Shown piece by piece: positions 23,593 through 35,634 of a stretch of 64,000 bases of DNA; the stretch's first letter is position 1; each line of letters opens with the position of its first letter. The stretch lies in NCBI GenBank assembly GCA_027257055.1, contig JAPVLO010000056.1:7924501-7988500 (forward strand), in the 5' to 3' direction. A program made the position numbers and the translations under genes. This DNA is from Cephalopachus bancanus (lineage: Eukaryota > Chordata > Mammalia > Primates > Tarsiidae). The notes below the pieces were generated by a model. That model was not told where the DNA came from. It was given only the letters and a program-made list of their open reading frames with translations, and did not search any database.

Positions 23593-23906
23593 TTTATCTA
23601 TTTATTATTTTTTTGAGTTGGAGTCTCACTTCGTTGCCCAGGCTGGAGTGTAGTGACATGCTCACAGCCACCGCAGCATCAACCTACTGGGCTCCGAGGA
23701 TCCTTCCGCCTCAGCCTTCCAAGTAGCCAGAACTACAGGTGCGCGCTACCACACCCGGCTAATTTTTTGATTTATTGTAGAGACGAGGTCTCACCATGTT
23801 GCCCAGGTTCTTGAACCCGTGTTCTTGAACCCGTGAGCTCCAGCAATCCCCTTACCTTGGCCTCCCAAAGTGCTGGGATTACAGGCTTAAACCACTGTGC
23901 CCTGCC
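23593..23906 (-). mobile_element. Alu SINE, strepsirrhine type, with internal duplication
   Basis: A perfect 15-bp duplication 'ttggatgagacttta' lies at 23578-23592 and 23907-23921. Inside, 'gttcttgaacccgt' is tandemly repeated at about 23807-23835, a local slippage. Confidence 0.96.
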
Positions 23907-23921
23907 TTGGATGAGACTTTA

Positions 23922-25052
23922 GTTATTGAGACTTAACTATTAGATGAGAAAACAGAATTACAGCTTAATTGTTAAGTAAAATTAAGGAAACATGAAGAGA
24001 TCACTGCTTTTGTTGTGGCTTTTGTTTAATCATGATCAGAAACAAGAAATTGGAAGTTGTTTTTTTAAGAGTCTCATCAATATTCACACTCCTATTAAGC
24101 AATCTGGGGGGGGGTTAAAAAAGCATCTAGGCACAAAGGCCACCTATGTCCCCCACCCCGATTCCTGGTTTGCCTGTCACTTCAGCTGACACTCTGCTTC
24201 GGAAGCAGACTGGAGAGGGTCTCAGCTTGTGGTCACAGCTGAAGGCTTTCAGGAAATCGCTATCGCTGCATCAGCGGGGCTGCCTCCTGGTGTCCCCAAG
24301 GCACCACAGCCTGAAGCGCCTGTGCAATGCTAGGCTCCAGGTGATGGACTCTCCTTGCTATATTCTGAAGCCTTACCGCAGGTGTGATGTGCCCCAGGTA
24401 ACTGAAGTGTCTCTGAGAGTCTCTGTCACATGTCCCAGAGCCAGGAATCCTGCCAGCCCAGCTTCTGTCCTCTGCTCGACACTTTCTGCAAGCAAGGGGG
24501 CCAGTCCAGGCCCATCAGAAGCAAGCTGCACGTCAGCAGCAGTGACAGCACCATTCAATCACAGCCAAGAAGCGGCTCTACTCACTCTCTTCCCGACAAA
24601 GCAGGAGCCGAGATGCGGGTCAGTGACAACCGCACACATTGTTTGCATCACCAAGCGGGGCATTCGCTTCCCAGTCCAAAGCACCTATAAATGGTGTGTT
24701 CATGATTTCCCCTAAGAGCCAGGGCAGGCACCTAACTTATATTCTGGTGCCCTACGTCTGGAAGCACACCCTGGAGATTTTCCAAAGCAAAGAGGCAACA
24801 TCTCACAGAAGACTCAAAATCACTCACAGCTCCAAAATGGCAGGGTTTCTAACTGCTACGCATTGAGGTTTCTAAGTTGTAGACTCATGTTGCATTAAAC
24901 CCTTGTTTTATATTGGGAACAAAATTATTACAATACAGCATAAGTGCTTCAACAGATACGTGAGACTAGTGTGAGGAGGGAAAGTCTCAGATTTAAGCCT
25001 CAGTTTCCTTATTTGTAAAATTATTGACCTCATCAACTTGTTGTGAAGTTTG
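23922..25052. other. Repeat-poor stretch with a 189-codon open frame
   Basis: 24146-24715 (+) is open for 189 codons. Its translation is rich in Ser, Pro and Thr with no recognised domain, signal peptide or transmembrane segment, and no start context stands out. The opposite strand is also partly open (24373-24558), which often reflects composition rather than coding. A transcript is possible but unproven. A MIR-like end ('agcctcagtttccttatttg') lies at about 24985-25055. Confidence 0.25.
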
Positions 25053-25067
25053 AAAGAGACAGTGTCA

Positions 25068-25375
25068 GCTGGGCCTGGTGGCTCACACCTGTAATCCCAG
25101 CATGCTGGGTGGCTGAGGTAGGAGGATAGCTTGAGTCTAGGAATTATGAGACCAGCCTGGGCAACAGAGTGAGACCTCATCTCTGTACCAAAAATACGTA
25201 GCCAGGTGTGGTAGCACATTCCCATAGTCCTAGCTACTTGGAGGCTGAGGCAGAAGGATCACTTGAGCCTAGAAGGCTGAGGCTGCAGTGAGCCATGATC
25301 GTGCCGCTGCACTCCAGCCTGGGCTAAAGAGTAAGACCCTGTGTCCCAAAAATTAAATAAATAAATAAATAACTT
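25068..25375 (+). mobile_element. Alu SINE, older type
   Basis: Full dimer with flanking 'aaagagacagtgtc' and 'aaagagacaatgtc', and a tail that became (AAAT)n. Confidence 0.94.
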
Positions 25376-26104
25376 TTCAAAAAACTAAAAGAGACAATGT
25401 CTGCAGCGTGCTTTAGTCAGAGTATGGCTCAGCACACCAATGACCGGGGACTGCTAAAGGTCGTTGTCACGACCTTTCAGGCCAGCAGGACCCTTCTAGT
25501 TTGTCCATTGAGAAGCAATTTGAGACCATTCACTCTCACAGGGCAGCACAGACGTGAACTTGGGGAACAAAGACCCCTTACCTTGGCTTTATTAGGAATT
25601 TACTTAGTGACCTTGGTCATGCCCTTCAGGGACAAGAATCCAAGTAAAGTTGTGTCTGTGTATTTTTCCAAGCGCTGGTTGATATACAAACATGAGGGCC
25701 CCGTGGCTGACCCAGGAAGGCACCTGTCTATGGCATCTGGTCTGTATGTGACCAGTCATGGAAGGGGTAGGTGGAGATGAATGGAAGACATTTCACCATT
25801 TTCCCCTTATGGCTTCATCTAATCCCATTTTTCCGCTATCGCAAATGCAGGGCAAGAGTTTCCTGACAGAGTCTAACTCTGGACACCTGGTGTACGTTGG
25901 TTTAGATTAAGGATATTACATAAATAAAACAGCATCAGGCATGCAGCCAGCCAGAGCAGAAGGAGGGCTGGGTGGGGAGCTGGGGAGTGTGTGGGGGGTT
26001 TGCCAGCAAACCAAGGTCACCAGCTGGTTAGAGAAAACCCACAGATTTCCCATGGGTTTTTTTCTTTCTTTTTTTTTTTGGCAAACATTTATTTCACGCT
26101 ACTC
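25376..26104. other. No recognised gene or repeat; contains a 22-bp palindrome
   Basis: 25456-25477 reads as arms AAAGGTCGT and ACGACCTTT around a 4-base loop. A 127-codon open frame at 25397-25780 has no recognisable domain. Confidence 0.35.
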
Positions 26105-26525
<421 letters not shown>

Positions 26526-26624
26526 TGTGCTGGGCCCGAGTCAGTCAGGGTTTCCCAAGGACTTAGTCCCTGACGAGTTAGTTCAAAATAGTGAGAAGGT
26601 AAATGGTCCCACTGGAAAGGAGGC

Positions 26625-26745
26625 TCCATGAGGGCAGGGATTTTTTTTTTTTTTTCTGTTTTGCTTTCTATGGTATTTCCAGAGCCTAGAATAGTTCCTG
26701 GCACATAGGAGGTGCTCAGTACATTTTGATTGAATAAATGCATTT
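26625..26745 (+). mobile_element. L2 LINE 3' end relic
   Basis: 'gaggctccatgagggcaggg', 'agagcctagaatagttcctg', 'gcacataggaggtgctcagt' and 'gattgaataaatg' are the canonical L2 3' end, with a later T run at 26641-26655. Confidence 0.78.
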
Positions 26746-27450
26746 AAACAGCTGTTTCAGGTGTTATGCTAGACTGCATAGGCTTCAGGTGGGGCACAAA
26801 AGAGGGATGTCAACAAAATAATTACAAAAATTAGATCAGTGAGACAGGTACTGTATCAACATACTGGAAGGACAGAAAATTTTATCAGACAATAGAGAGT
26901 TGTGAAAGAAGTTACAGTAAAGGCTTAACATTTTGACTAAGGAGTGTAAGTTCTTATAATCATGATCCAAATCATAAAAAAAATTGGAATTTAAATTCCC
27001 ATGACCTTAAGACAAAGTTAGGGAGGTGAACCTGGCCTTGGGTAGCAAGGATTACTATCTGAGTTGCAGGTCAGCACCTCTGACTTTGAACTTGAATCTG
27101 TATTCCCAGTCATGGGCTGAGACTCTGTTGGCCAGAGATGGTTCATTGCTCCATGTAGGTGGGGGCATGACTTTGCTACTCAAGAAAGTTAAGAATAATA
27201 ATATTATTTTTATAATAATAATAAAGATAATAATAATATTATCTACAGAGATAATAAGGTAAGTGAAATCCATGGGATTAATGATTTTGTGTTTAGAAAT
27301 AACTTTTGAATTTAAGAAAAATTGTTTATAATGGTTATTTAGGATGTTTGAAACATTTAAGAAAATCTGACATTAGTCATAATTTTAATTTAAAATGTTT
27401 AATTATTATCAAGCATAATTTTACTTTAAAACATGCATAAAGATTGTTTA
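26746..27450. other. No gene; AT-rich simple sequence at 27190-27262
   Basis: Around 27190-27262 AAT and ATT triplets alternate in both orientations, able to fold as small AT hairpins. The overlapping open frames are low complexity. Confidence 0.5.
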
Positions 27451-27740
27451 GCCAAGTGCAGTGGCTCAAGCCTATAATCCCAGCAATTTAGGAGGCTGAG
27501 GTGAGAGGATTGCCTGAGCTCAGGGGTTTGAGACCAGCCTGGGCAATTTGGTGAGGTCTCATCTCTACAATATATCAAAAAATTAGCAGGCCATGGTAGC
27601 TCATATCTGTAGTTCCAGCTACTTGGAAGGCTGAGGCAGAAGAATTGCCTGAGCCCAGCAGGTCGACACTGGGGTGGCTGTGAGCATGCCACTGCACTCC
27701 CATCTGGGTGACAGAGTGAGACTCTGACTCAAAAAAAAAG
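27451..27740 (+). mobile_element. Alu SINE, strepsirrhine type
   Basis: Full dimer, 'acaatatatcaaaaaattag' linker, ending 'gactctgactc' plus A tail. Confidence 0.95.
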
Positions 27741-27889
27741 TTTTGTTTAATTTGTATACAGTATTTGACTGTCTAAAAGACTGAAATGTTTTGAGATCTT
27801 TATAGGAGTATTATGTTTGTAACTAGAATTTCCATTCTTAAGAATGTCAGTAAATCAGTCTTGTAGGGTATTTGGCATCTTGGGAGAAT

Positions 27890-28135
27890 TAAATACTGCT
27901 AACTCTTGAACAACACAGGAGGTGGGGGAGAACCAATCCCTGTGCAGATAAAGATCTATGTATAACTTTTGACTCCTCAGAAACTTACTAATAGTCTACA
28001 GTTGACCAAAATCCTTACCAATAACACAGTCAATTAACATGTATTTTGTATGTTATATGTGTCACATACTGTATTCTTACAATAAAGTAATCTAGATAAA
28101 ATAAAACATTACTAAAGGCTTAAAACCTTAAGAAA
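27890..28135. mobile_element. DNA transposon-like relic
   Basis: It begins with 'ctcttgaacaacacaggagg', a terminus I recognise from a mammalian DNA transposon group. It keeps 'acttttgactcctcagaaac' and 'tactgtattcttacaataaa' in order. The right end is missing and the family is not assigned. Confidence 0.4.
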
Positions 28136-28145
28136 AATATATGAA

Positions 28146-28441
28146 CCAGGTGTGGTGGCTCAAGCCTATAATCCCAGCACTTTGGGAGGCTGAGACAAGA
28201 GGACTGCTTGAGCCCAGGAGTTCAAGACCAGCCTAAGCAAATAGTGAGATCTTGTCTCTACAAAATTTAAAAATAAGCCACACATGGTGGCACACATCTG
28301 TAGTCTCAACAAGTTGGGAGGCTGAGGTGAAAGGATCACCTGGGCTCGAGAGGTCAAGTCTGTGGTGAGCCATGAGCATGCCACTACAGTCCAGTCTGTA
28401 TGACAGAGTAAGACCCTAACTCAGAAAAAAGAAAAGAAAAA
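28146..28441 (+). mobile_element. Alu SINE, diverged
   Basis: Dimer with many substitutions, a linker without the strepsirrhine motif, and a tail of (AAAAG)-like units. Confidence 0.92.
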
Positions 28442-28678
28442 GGCATGGTTTAAGCTTACAACTTTATTAAGTTGAATTTCAATAAAAGTCAAGCAACTAA
28501 GTATCATTTTTTATGTAGAAAAGCCTCTGTCAGATATTTTAGAATCTGAGTTGACAAGAGAAAGCTTCTAAAATCCAGAGGGCTTTGAGTGAATGCTTCT
28601 GTTAAAAGTATTACTACTGAGGATCTTCCTGCCTTATCTTGTATTGTCAAGATAAATAAAAACCTTAGGTGTATGTAA

Positions 28679-29030
28679 TTGCTGTGGTTTGAATGTGCCT
28701 CCTCAAAAGCATGTGTTGGTACTCGTACAAGTGTTGGGAAGTGGAGTCTAATGGGAGGTATTTAGGTCATGGGAGGGAGCTCTACCTTTGCAGATGGACT
28801 AATACTGATTATAAAAAGGCTTGAGACTGCAAGTTCAATCGCTTGCTGTCTCACGCATGTGCACACTCTTGCCATGTGTTACAACACAGCAAGAAGGCCC
28901 TTACCAGATGCTGCCCTTCTTCTTGGACTTCCCAGCCTCCAGAACCATGAGCCAACTGCACGACTACTTTTTACAAATTACCAGTCTGTGGCATTCCGTT
29001 GTAGCAGCACAACACAGAGAAAGACAATAG
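28679..29030 (+). mobile_element. Solo MaLR (MLT1-like) LTR
   Basis: It starts 'tgctgtggtttgaatgtg' and runs through 'aatgggaggtatttaggtca', 'cagcaagaaggcccttacca', 'cttcccagcctccagaacc', 'agccaactgcac' and 'ttacaaattaccagtctgtg' to 'agcagcacaacacag'. The order matches a complete MLT1-type LTR in the plus orientation. Confidence 0.8.
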
Positions 29031-29837
29031 CTATCCATTTCAATGCCCTTAAAAGACTCCTCTGTTATCTGCTCACCAGATTGCCAGCCCCTCTGTGTCC
29101 CCACAGATTTGCATCTCTCTATAAGGCTCTTCCCAAACTGACCTCAACACTCCCCCTTCTCAAATGCTAATCACACAGTGTACCCTTATGTCCACACATT
29201 TGTTCATCCACAAATCTCCTGCAACAGGGAGTTGGCAGGGATGGTACCAGTCCTTATGGAGAATTCTGAAAATTTGTAGGGATATTTTTAATTGTAAGGG
29301 TGATTGCAGAGCACTAATGTCACTAAATGCATGGGAACCAAGGATGCTTGATGTTCTGTGATCATGAGACAGCCCTACATTTGGAGAATTGTTCCATAAA
29401 TTGCGTGATTTTCAAATATCTGCTAGATATTCATGTGGGTGAAAACTCAATTATAGTTATTTGAGGGCAGACTCTGACTCTGTTCTACATATAAACTTAA
29501 AACATTTTTTGCATGGCTTTAATATGTACTGAATTTTCCAAGAATGCAATTACTATGTAAATCAAGAGAAGATTGTAGTTTATTATATTTTAAACTTTAT
29601 CAGGAGTTATTTATTATTTTGGAAAAATCACATCACCAAAGGCAAAGTAGCTCACAGTATTTGAGTCATCAATCCAATACAACAGTATCTTTCTGCATCT
29701 GTGGGTGTCCACCATCCATGATAATTCTGTATACAAATGCAAGAATATCACCACCTTATCCTAACACTGACTGGAGATGTTCCCAAGCTTTCACATATTG
29801 AAATATACATTATTTAATTTAGAAATGTTCTGCTTTG
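29031..29837. other. No gene or clear repeat seen
   Basis: AT-rich toward the right end. No supported coding or RNA feature. Confidence 0.35.
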
Positions 29838-29838
29838 A

Positions 29839-30156
<318 letters not shown>

Positions 30157-30203
30157 TTATATGGCACTTGGGAATTAGATTCACTTTTTAAAAATTATGT
30201 GTA

Positions 30204-30491
30204 GGCCAGGTGCAGCGTCTCACACCTATAATCCCAGTACTTTGGGAGGCCAAGGTGAGAGGATTGCCTGAGCCCAGGAGTTTAAAACCTGCTTGGGCAA
30301 TATGGTGAGACCTTGTCTCTACAGTAAATTTAAAAAAATTAGCCCAGTGGGATGGCACACGCCTGTAGTCCCAACTACTTGGAAGACTGAGGCAGAAGGA
30401 TTGTCTGAGCTCAGCAGGTTGAGGCTGAGCTGTGATCAGGCCACTGCACTCCAGCCTGGGCAACAGAGTGAGAGTCTGACTAAAAAAAAAA
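30204..30491 (+). mobile_element. Alu SINE
   Basis: Full dimer with a short right monomer (the segment after 'gttgaggctg' is contracted) and a 10-A tail. Confidence 0.93.
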
Positions 30492-31172
30492 GTGTATGCA
30501 CAAATTAAATTATCTGTGAACTCTATTTCAAGATAGTGAGGGGACATTACACAATGTTCGTTGCATCTGATAGGATTGTGAGCCTACTCTCCACCCTCAA
30601 TCTCTTCTCTGAAGTTCCTTTCACCTTCTGGAAATGCAGCCCTCCTGAGACTCCTGTTCCTTCTGTAGTCCTCAAGAGCGGGGGATGCTTCCTCTCCCAC
30701 ATCCTCCTGCCACTGGGCCTAGAAGTGGGTTAGCTGTCTGCTTCCTCCTCCTTAGTTCTAGACCTTTGTCCCCTCCTCCTCTGAAAATTCTCAGCCCTGA
30801 AACCCCTAGGCTCAGATAGTAACATTCTCCTCTTGCTGAAGGAGGGCATCTTCAGACCCCTAGGCCCTGGTCTTTGCTCCCTGGAGATCTTAGCCTATGT
30901 TCACTGTCTTTCTCTCCAACACTGAGTCTGTCTCAATTCTCGTTGATTTTAATATTCATGGACATAGATAATGTGCAGGTAAAGTACAGTCCAATCAGAA
31001 GCAAAGTCAATCCCCTGAAGGCCCTCCAGCTAGGCCTTGGTATTTTAATTCCCGGATTAGACCGTGGCGAGGTCTTGGTCTGGAGACAGGGCCCAGGGTG
31101 GCCAAAGCAGTAAGAGAGCACTCAGGGGACTCAAACAGCAGCCACTGACCAACTGGTTTGAAGGAATTTTAA
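30492..31172. other. No gene; possible ancient LINE sequence
   Basis: The segment 'tctcgttgattttaatattc' near 30938-30957 looks like the endonuclease-region pattern of old non-LTR elements (CR1/L2-like). Similar patterns occur at 31800-32060 and 32380-32550, which may be one relic split by Alus. This is a weak call. Confidence 0.3.
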
Positions 31173-31439
31173 GGCTGGGCGCGGTGCCTCCCTTGGCCAC
31201 TTTGGGAGGCCAAGATGAGAGGATTGCCTGAGCCCATGGGTTCAAGACCAACCTGGGCAACTTGGCGAGACCTCGTCTCTACAATAACCCAAAAAATAAG
31301 ATGGGCGTGATGGCACGTAGTTCCAGCTACTTGGAAGGCTGAGGCGGAAGGATCACCTGAGCCCAGCAGGTCGAGGCTGTGGTGGCCGTGAGTGTGCCAC
31401 TGTACTCCAGTCTGGGCAATGGACTGAGACTCGCACTCG
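31173..31439 (+). mobile_element. Alu SINE, strepsirrhine type, with expanded tail
   Basis: 'gaattttaa' is present just before the head and again after the purine repeat at 31620. The microsatellite is therefore part of the inserted element's tail. Confidence 0.93.
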
Positions 31440-31479
31440 GAAGGAAGGAATGAAGGAGAAAAGGAGAGAAAGAGAAAGA

Positions 31480-31514
<35 letters not shown>

Positions 31515-31521
31515 AAGAGAG

Positions 31522-31592
<71 letters not shown>

Positions 31593-31619
31593 AGGAAAAA
31601 ACGAAAGAAAGAAAAAGAG
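31440..31619 (+). repeat. (GA)n/(GAAA)n microsatellite in Alu tail
   Basis: About 180 purine-only bases: first GAAG/GAGA units, then about 16 GAAA units. It is an extreme poly(A)-tail-derived microsatellite. All long open frames here are repeat translations. Confidence 0.96.
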
Positions 31620-31624
31620 AATTT

Positions 31625-32075
31625 TAACAACTGAACTGGACAAACTGATCCGCCAGGTGACACCAGCCCTGTGTGAAGACAGCTGATCCTCCCAAGTTCC
31701 TGTGACTGTGTCCTCCACTCCAGCTCAGCCACCCACTGCCATTGTCATGTGCTTGGCCCGTGAATGGTAGCTGCACCCCTTCCATGATCTAATTGTAAGC
31801 GCGCACTCTTGCCCCCGCCCCCCGGTCCTTCCAGCTGACTCTAACCACAGCCCCAACTTCGACAGTGCTGTCGCCTGATCAGAACCTGTGATTAATTGTT
31901 CCTCACTGTTTTCACGCTGCTTCATCTCCTTCCTGTCTCCCATTCTTTCATCCAGATTAGAGCCCACTGTGCATCACTGCCATCACTTTCCTGGGTACAC
32001 AGAACCCTTCACTCTACTCTCCCATTTTTTTTCACCAGTCTGGCAAAGTCAGTCTAGGTTAAAATCAGGTCTTCA
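31625..32075 (+). other. Possible ancient LINE relic; no gene
   Basis: 'gaacctgtgattaattgttc' followed by 'ccagattagagcccactg' and 'catcactgccatcactttcc' resembles non-LTR element coding sequence of L2/CR1 type. No intact frame. Confidence 0.3.
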
Positions 32076-32364
32076 GGCCAGGTTCGGTGACTCAGCCTGT
32101 CATCCCAGCACTTTGGGAGGCTGAGGCGAGTGGATTGCCTGAGCTCGCGGATTCGAGACCAGTCTGGACAACTTGGCGAGACCTCGTCCCTACAGTAAAT
32201 AAAAAGTGAACCAGGCGTGGCAGCGCACGCCTGTAGCTCCAGCTACTTGGAAGGCTGAGGCAGAAGGATCGCCGGAGCCCAGCAGGTCGACGCTGGGGTG
32301 ACCGTGAGCATGCCGCTGCACTCCAGCCTGGACGACAGAGTGAGACTCCAATTCAAAAAAAAAA
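32076..32364 (+). mobile_element. Alu SINE, strepsirrhine type
   Basis: Between 'aaaatcaggtcttca' and 'aaaatctacatcttca', a slightly diverged duplication. Its right monomer has 'gacgctggggtgaccgtgag'. Confidence 0.94.
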
Positions 32365-32584
32365 TCTACATCTTCACTTACTCCAAGCCTGTACTTGGGC
32401 GCTTAAATGCAGCTGGAGAAAACCAAACGACCATGCTGATCCTGCTCCATCAGCTAGGCCAATCACTTCCCTACTCTACCAAATCAACAGAATTATTGCA
32501 CATCTTTTCTCATCTCTTCAGACCTCCAAAACTCCTCTGCCCTCCTTACTCAAATCTAGAGGTTCTCAAAATTTTTTGGACTTG

Positions 32585-32879
32585 GGCCAGGCGTGGTGTC
32601 ACATTGTTGTAATCCCAGCACTTTGGGAGCCCGAGGTGGGAAGGTTGCTTGAGCCCAGGAGTTCAAGACCAGCCTTGGCAACATAGCAAGACCCTGTCTC
32701 TACACAAAATCAAAAAATTAGCCGGGCCTGGTGGTGCACACCTTTAGTCTCAGCTACTTGGAGGCTGAGGCAGGAGGATAGCTTGACACCAGGAGTTCAA
32801 GGATGTAATAAGCCACAATAGTGTCACTGCACTCTGGCCTGGGCAACAGAGTGAGACCCCAACTCAGGGGGAAAAAAAT
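32585..32879 (+). mobile_element. Alu SINE, older type, in hAT element
   Basis: Dimer with 'tctctacacaaaatcaaaaa' linker and a 'gtaataagccacaatagtg' right monomer. It separates the hAT terminus 'ttctcaaaattttttgg' from the hAT body. Confidence 0.93.
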
Positions 32880-33538
32880 TGTTTTGAACTCAGGATCCCT
32901 TTAAATAACTTAAAATTTGAGAATCCTAAAGACCTAGTATTTGTATGTATTATGTATCTTGATATTTGTTATATTTAACTCAAAGCTGGGACAATTTAAA
33001 AATATTTATGTATTTTAAATAATTTATTTTAAAATAACAAAATCCATTATATGTTCAAATAAATAACATATTTTTATGAAAAAGAACTATATTTTCCAAA
33101 CTCAAAAAAATGTTAATAAGAAGGAAGCACTGTTTTATATTTTTGTAAAAACTTTTTCATGTTTGACTTAAGAGAAGACAACTAGATTCTCATATCTGCT
33201 TCTAGATTCAAGTTATCATAATATATAGTTTTGAATGAAGTGTATTATGAAAACTCTGACCTTACACACATATAGATAAGTAGTTTTAGAGAAGGGAGAA
33301 GTATTTTAATAGATAATTGAGGATGTTCTTTTTTTATGCTACACACAAGTTTGACAGGTGATAATTTCTTAAAGGTTAGTTGCAATTTGGATATTGAAAT
33401 CATATCAATAAGCTTTTCATACTCTGTTACATTAAAACCTATTGCTTTATCTTGCAGTTTGTGTGATTTTTTTTTTTTTTTTTTACCCATGCATGATTCT
33501 GTGACATTTTGGGTTAGTCATTTGAAAATACTGGTTCA

Positions 33539-33830
33539 GCCAGGTGCAGTGGCTTACACCTATAATCCCAGCACTTTGGGAGGCAGAACCGAGGGGATTG
33601 CCTGAGCCCAGGGGTTCAAGACCAGCCTGAACAACTTGGCAAGACTTCATCTCTACAATAAATCAAAAAATTAGCCAGGTGTGGTAGTGCTCACCTGTGG
33701 TTCCAGCTACTTGGAAGGCTGAGGAGGAAGGATCGCCTGAGCCCAGCAGGTCAGAGACTACGGTGGCCTTGAGCATGCCACTGCACTCCAGCCTGGGCGA
33801 CAGAGTGAGACTCCCACTCATAAAGAAAAG
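33539..33830 (+). mobile_element. Alu SINE, strepsirrhine type, in hAT element
   Basis: Flanked by 'aaaatactggttca' (33525-33538) and 'aaaatattggttca' (33831-33844). Confidence 0.96.
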
Positions 33831-34644
33831 AAAATATTGGTTCACAGAATTATGCAGATATTCTAAATACTGACACAATTAAATAAGGTTTTTAAAAATC
33901 ACAACCATTAGTATCACCACTGATTCATCAGAAGAATTGAAGTCTTGGGAAGCCGCCAAGCTCATGGTGGCAGACACAAGTTTCCCAAAATTCCCAGTTT
34001 TGCAGCAAAGCTTGCATTTTACTATTTTCAACAAATAGCTCACAAATAACTCCTGTCAAGCAGGCTCACTTTGCTCATTGTTAATATCCACCAAATACCC
34101 AGATCTGAAGACCCAAAAGTTGATCTGTCCATCATTCTTTCAACTGGTGTTCCCACAGTAAAGCAGTTGCGTCAGTTCTCATCTCTAACAATCACAAAAG
34201 GGCTTCTCCTCATGTGAGGAAAAGCCATCATATTTTGGTATACAGCAGAAGTGCTCTATGCATCCTTCTCACACAACAGAGACTATTAAAAAGACACGTA
34301 TTTCAGGGAAGAGATTGTGTGAAATGAATCATTTTTACTGCTTCATCAAGGATGTTCTCCGGTGATTTTTCCCCCTGCCAGCGCTTGGTGGTGAGAAATA
34401 CGATGACCGTCAGTTGAGTTTAGTGGCACTACCTTGATTTGGGCTATGACACCTGCAGTTTTGCAGGAAAATCAGGCAAATAAAGTTATGTAACCTTTGA
34501 AGGTTTCAGCCCCACTCATGTCTATTGCATTCACATAAAGGAAGATCTTCTTTGGTGATTAGTCAGTGCTCAGCTGAAACAAACATAAGCACAACTGTTA
34601 AGTCTAGGCAGTGCATGGATTCGTTCCTTTAAAGGCAAGAGCTC

Positions 34645-34945
34645 GGCTGGGTGTGGTGGCTCATGCCCGTAATCCCAGCACTTTGGGAGGCTGAGGTGAG
34701 AGGATTGCCTGAGCCCATGGATTCGAGACCAGTCTGGGCAACTTGGTGAGACCTTATCTCTACAATAAATCAAAAAAATAGCTAGGCGTGGTGGCATATG
34801 CCTATAGTTCCAGTTACTTGGAAGGCTGAGGCGGAAGGATTGCCTGAGCCCAGCAGGTCGAGGCTGCCGTGGCCATGAGTGTGCCACTGTACTCCAGCCT
34901 GGGCAACAGAGCAAGATCCAACTCAAAAAATAATAATAATAAAAT
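34645..34945 (+). mobile_element. Alu SINE, strepsirrhine type, in hAT transposase remnant
   Basis: A perfect 14-bp duplication 'aaaggcaagagctc' lies at 34631-34644 and 34946-34959. The tail became (AAT)n. Confidence 0.96.
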
Positions 34946-35252
34946 AAAGGCAAGAGCTCAATTCAACAGAGGAGATTTTAACTTAGTCTTGATGTTTGTC
35001 GCTAACTCTTGACTTTGAGTTACGTTATCACTGAAAAGGGACAGTTGTGGAATTTCTCTTGATCACTTTCCATCCAGCAGGTGTTCAGCGATGCTGACTA
35101 CCCAAGGTGTTATTATTAGTCTCTCTACTACTGTGTGTACTCTTCTAGGTCATGGGACGTGGTGACGCACCTCGTAAGAAGTTTCAGTCACTGTTTCACT
35201 TCTAGTTTGAAAAACTGTAACAGACGATTATTGGATTATAAAGAGTTCATCA

Positions 35253-35352
35253 TGGCCGGGTGTGGTGGCTCATGCCTACAATCCCAGCACTTTGGGAGGA
35301 TTACTTGTGCCTGGGAGTTCCAGACCAGCCTGGACAACATAGCAAGATTCCG
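35253..35352 (+). mobile_element. Truncated Alu left monomer
   Basis: It has a normal head, then stops after 'atagcaagattccgcc' where an oppositely oriented Alu begins. A 25-base internal deletion follows 'ctttgggagg'. Confidence 0.85.
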
Positions 35353-35634
35353 CCTTTATTTATTTATTTATTTGTTTGTTTGTTTATTTATTTGAGTTGG
35401 AGTCTCACTCTGTCGCCCAGACTGGAGTGCAGTGGCCACTCCCGGCCACCGCAGCCTCGACCTGCTGGGCTCCGGTGATCCTTCCGCCTCAGCCTTCCGA
35501 GTAGCTGGAATTACAGGCATGCGCTACCACGCCCGGCTGATTTTTTTGATTTATTGTAGAGATGAGGTCTTGCTGCCCAGGCAGGTCTCAAACCCGCGGG
35601 CTCAGGCAATCCACTCACCTCAGCCTCCCAAAGG
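35353..35634 (-). mobile_element. Alu SINE, strepsirrhine type, head missing
   Basis: The reverse T tail is (TTTA)n/(TTTG)n. It carries the 'ctgcccaggcaggtctc' form that lacks 'aacttgg'. It ends at 'cagcctcccaaag', lacking about the first 30 bases of the head. Confidence 0.93.

Noticed and set aside
31169..31732. Long open frames on both strands over the GA/GAAA tract
   Set aside because: They are translations of an Alu plus its purine microsatellite (Lys/Arg/Glu or Phe/Leu/Ser repeats).
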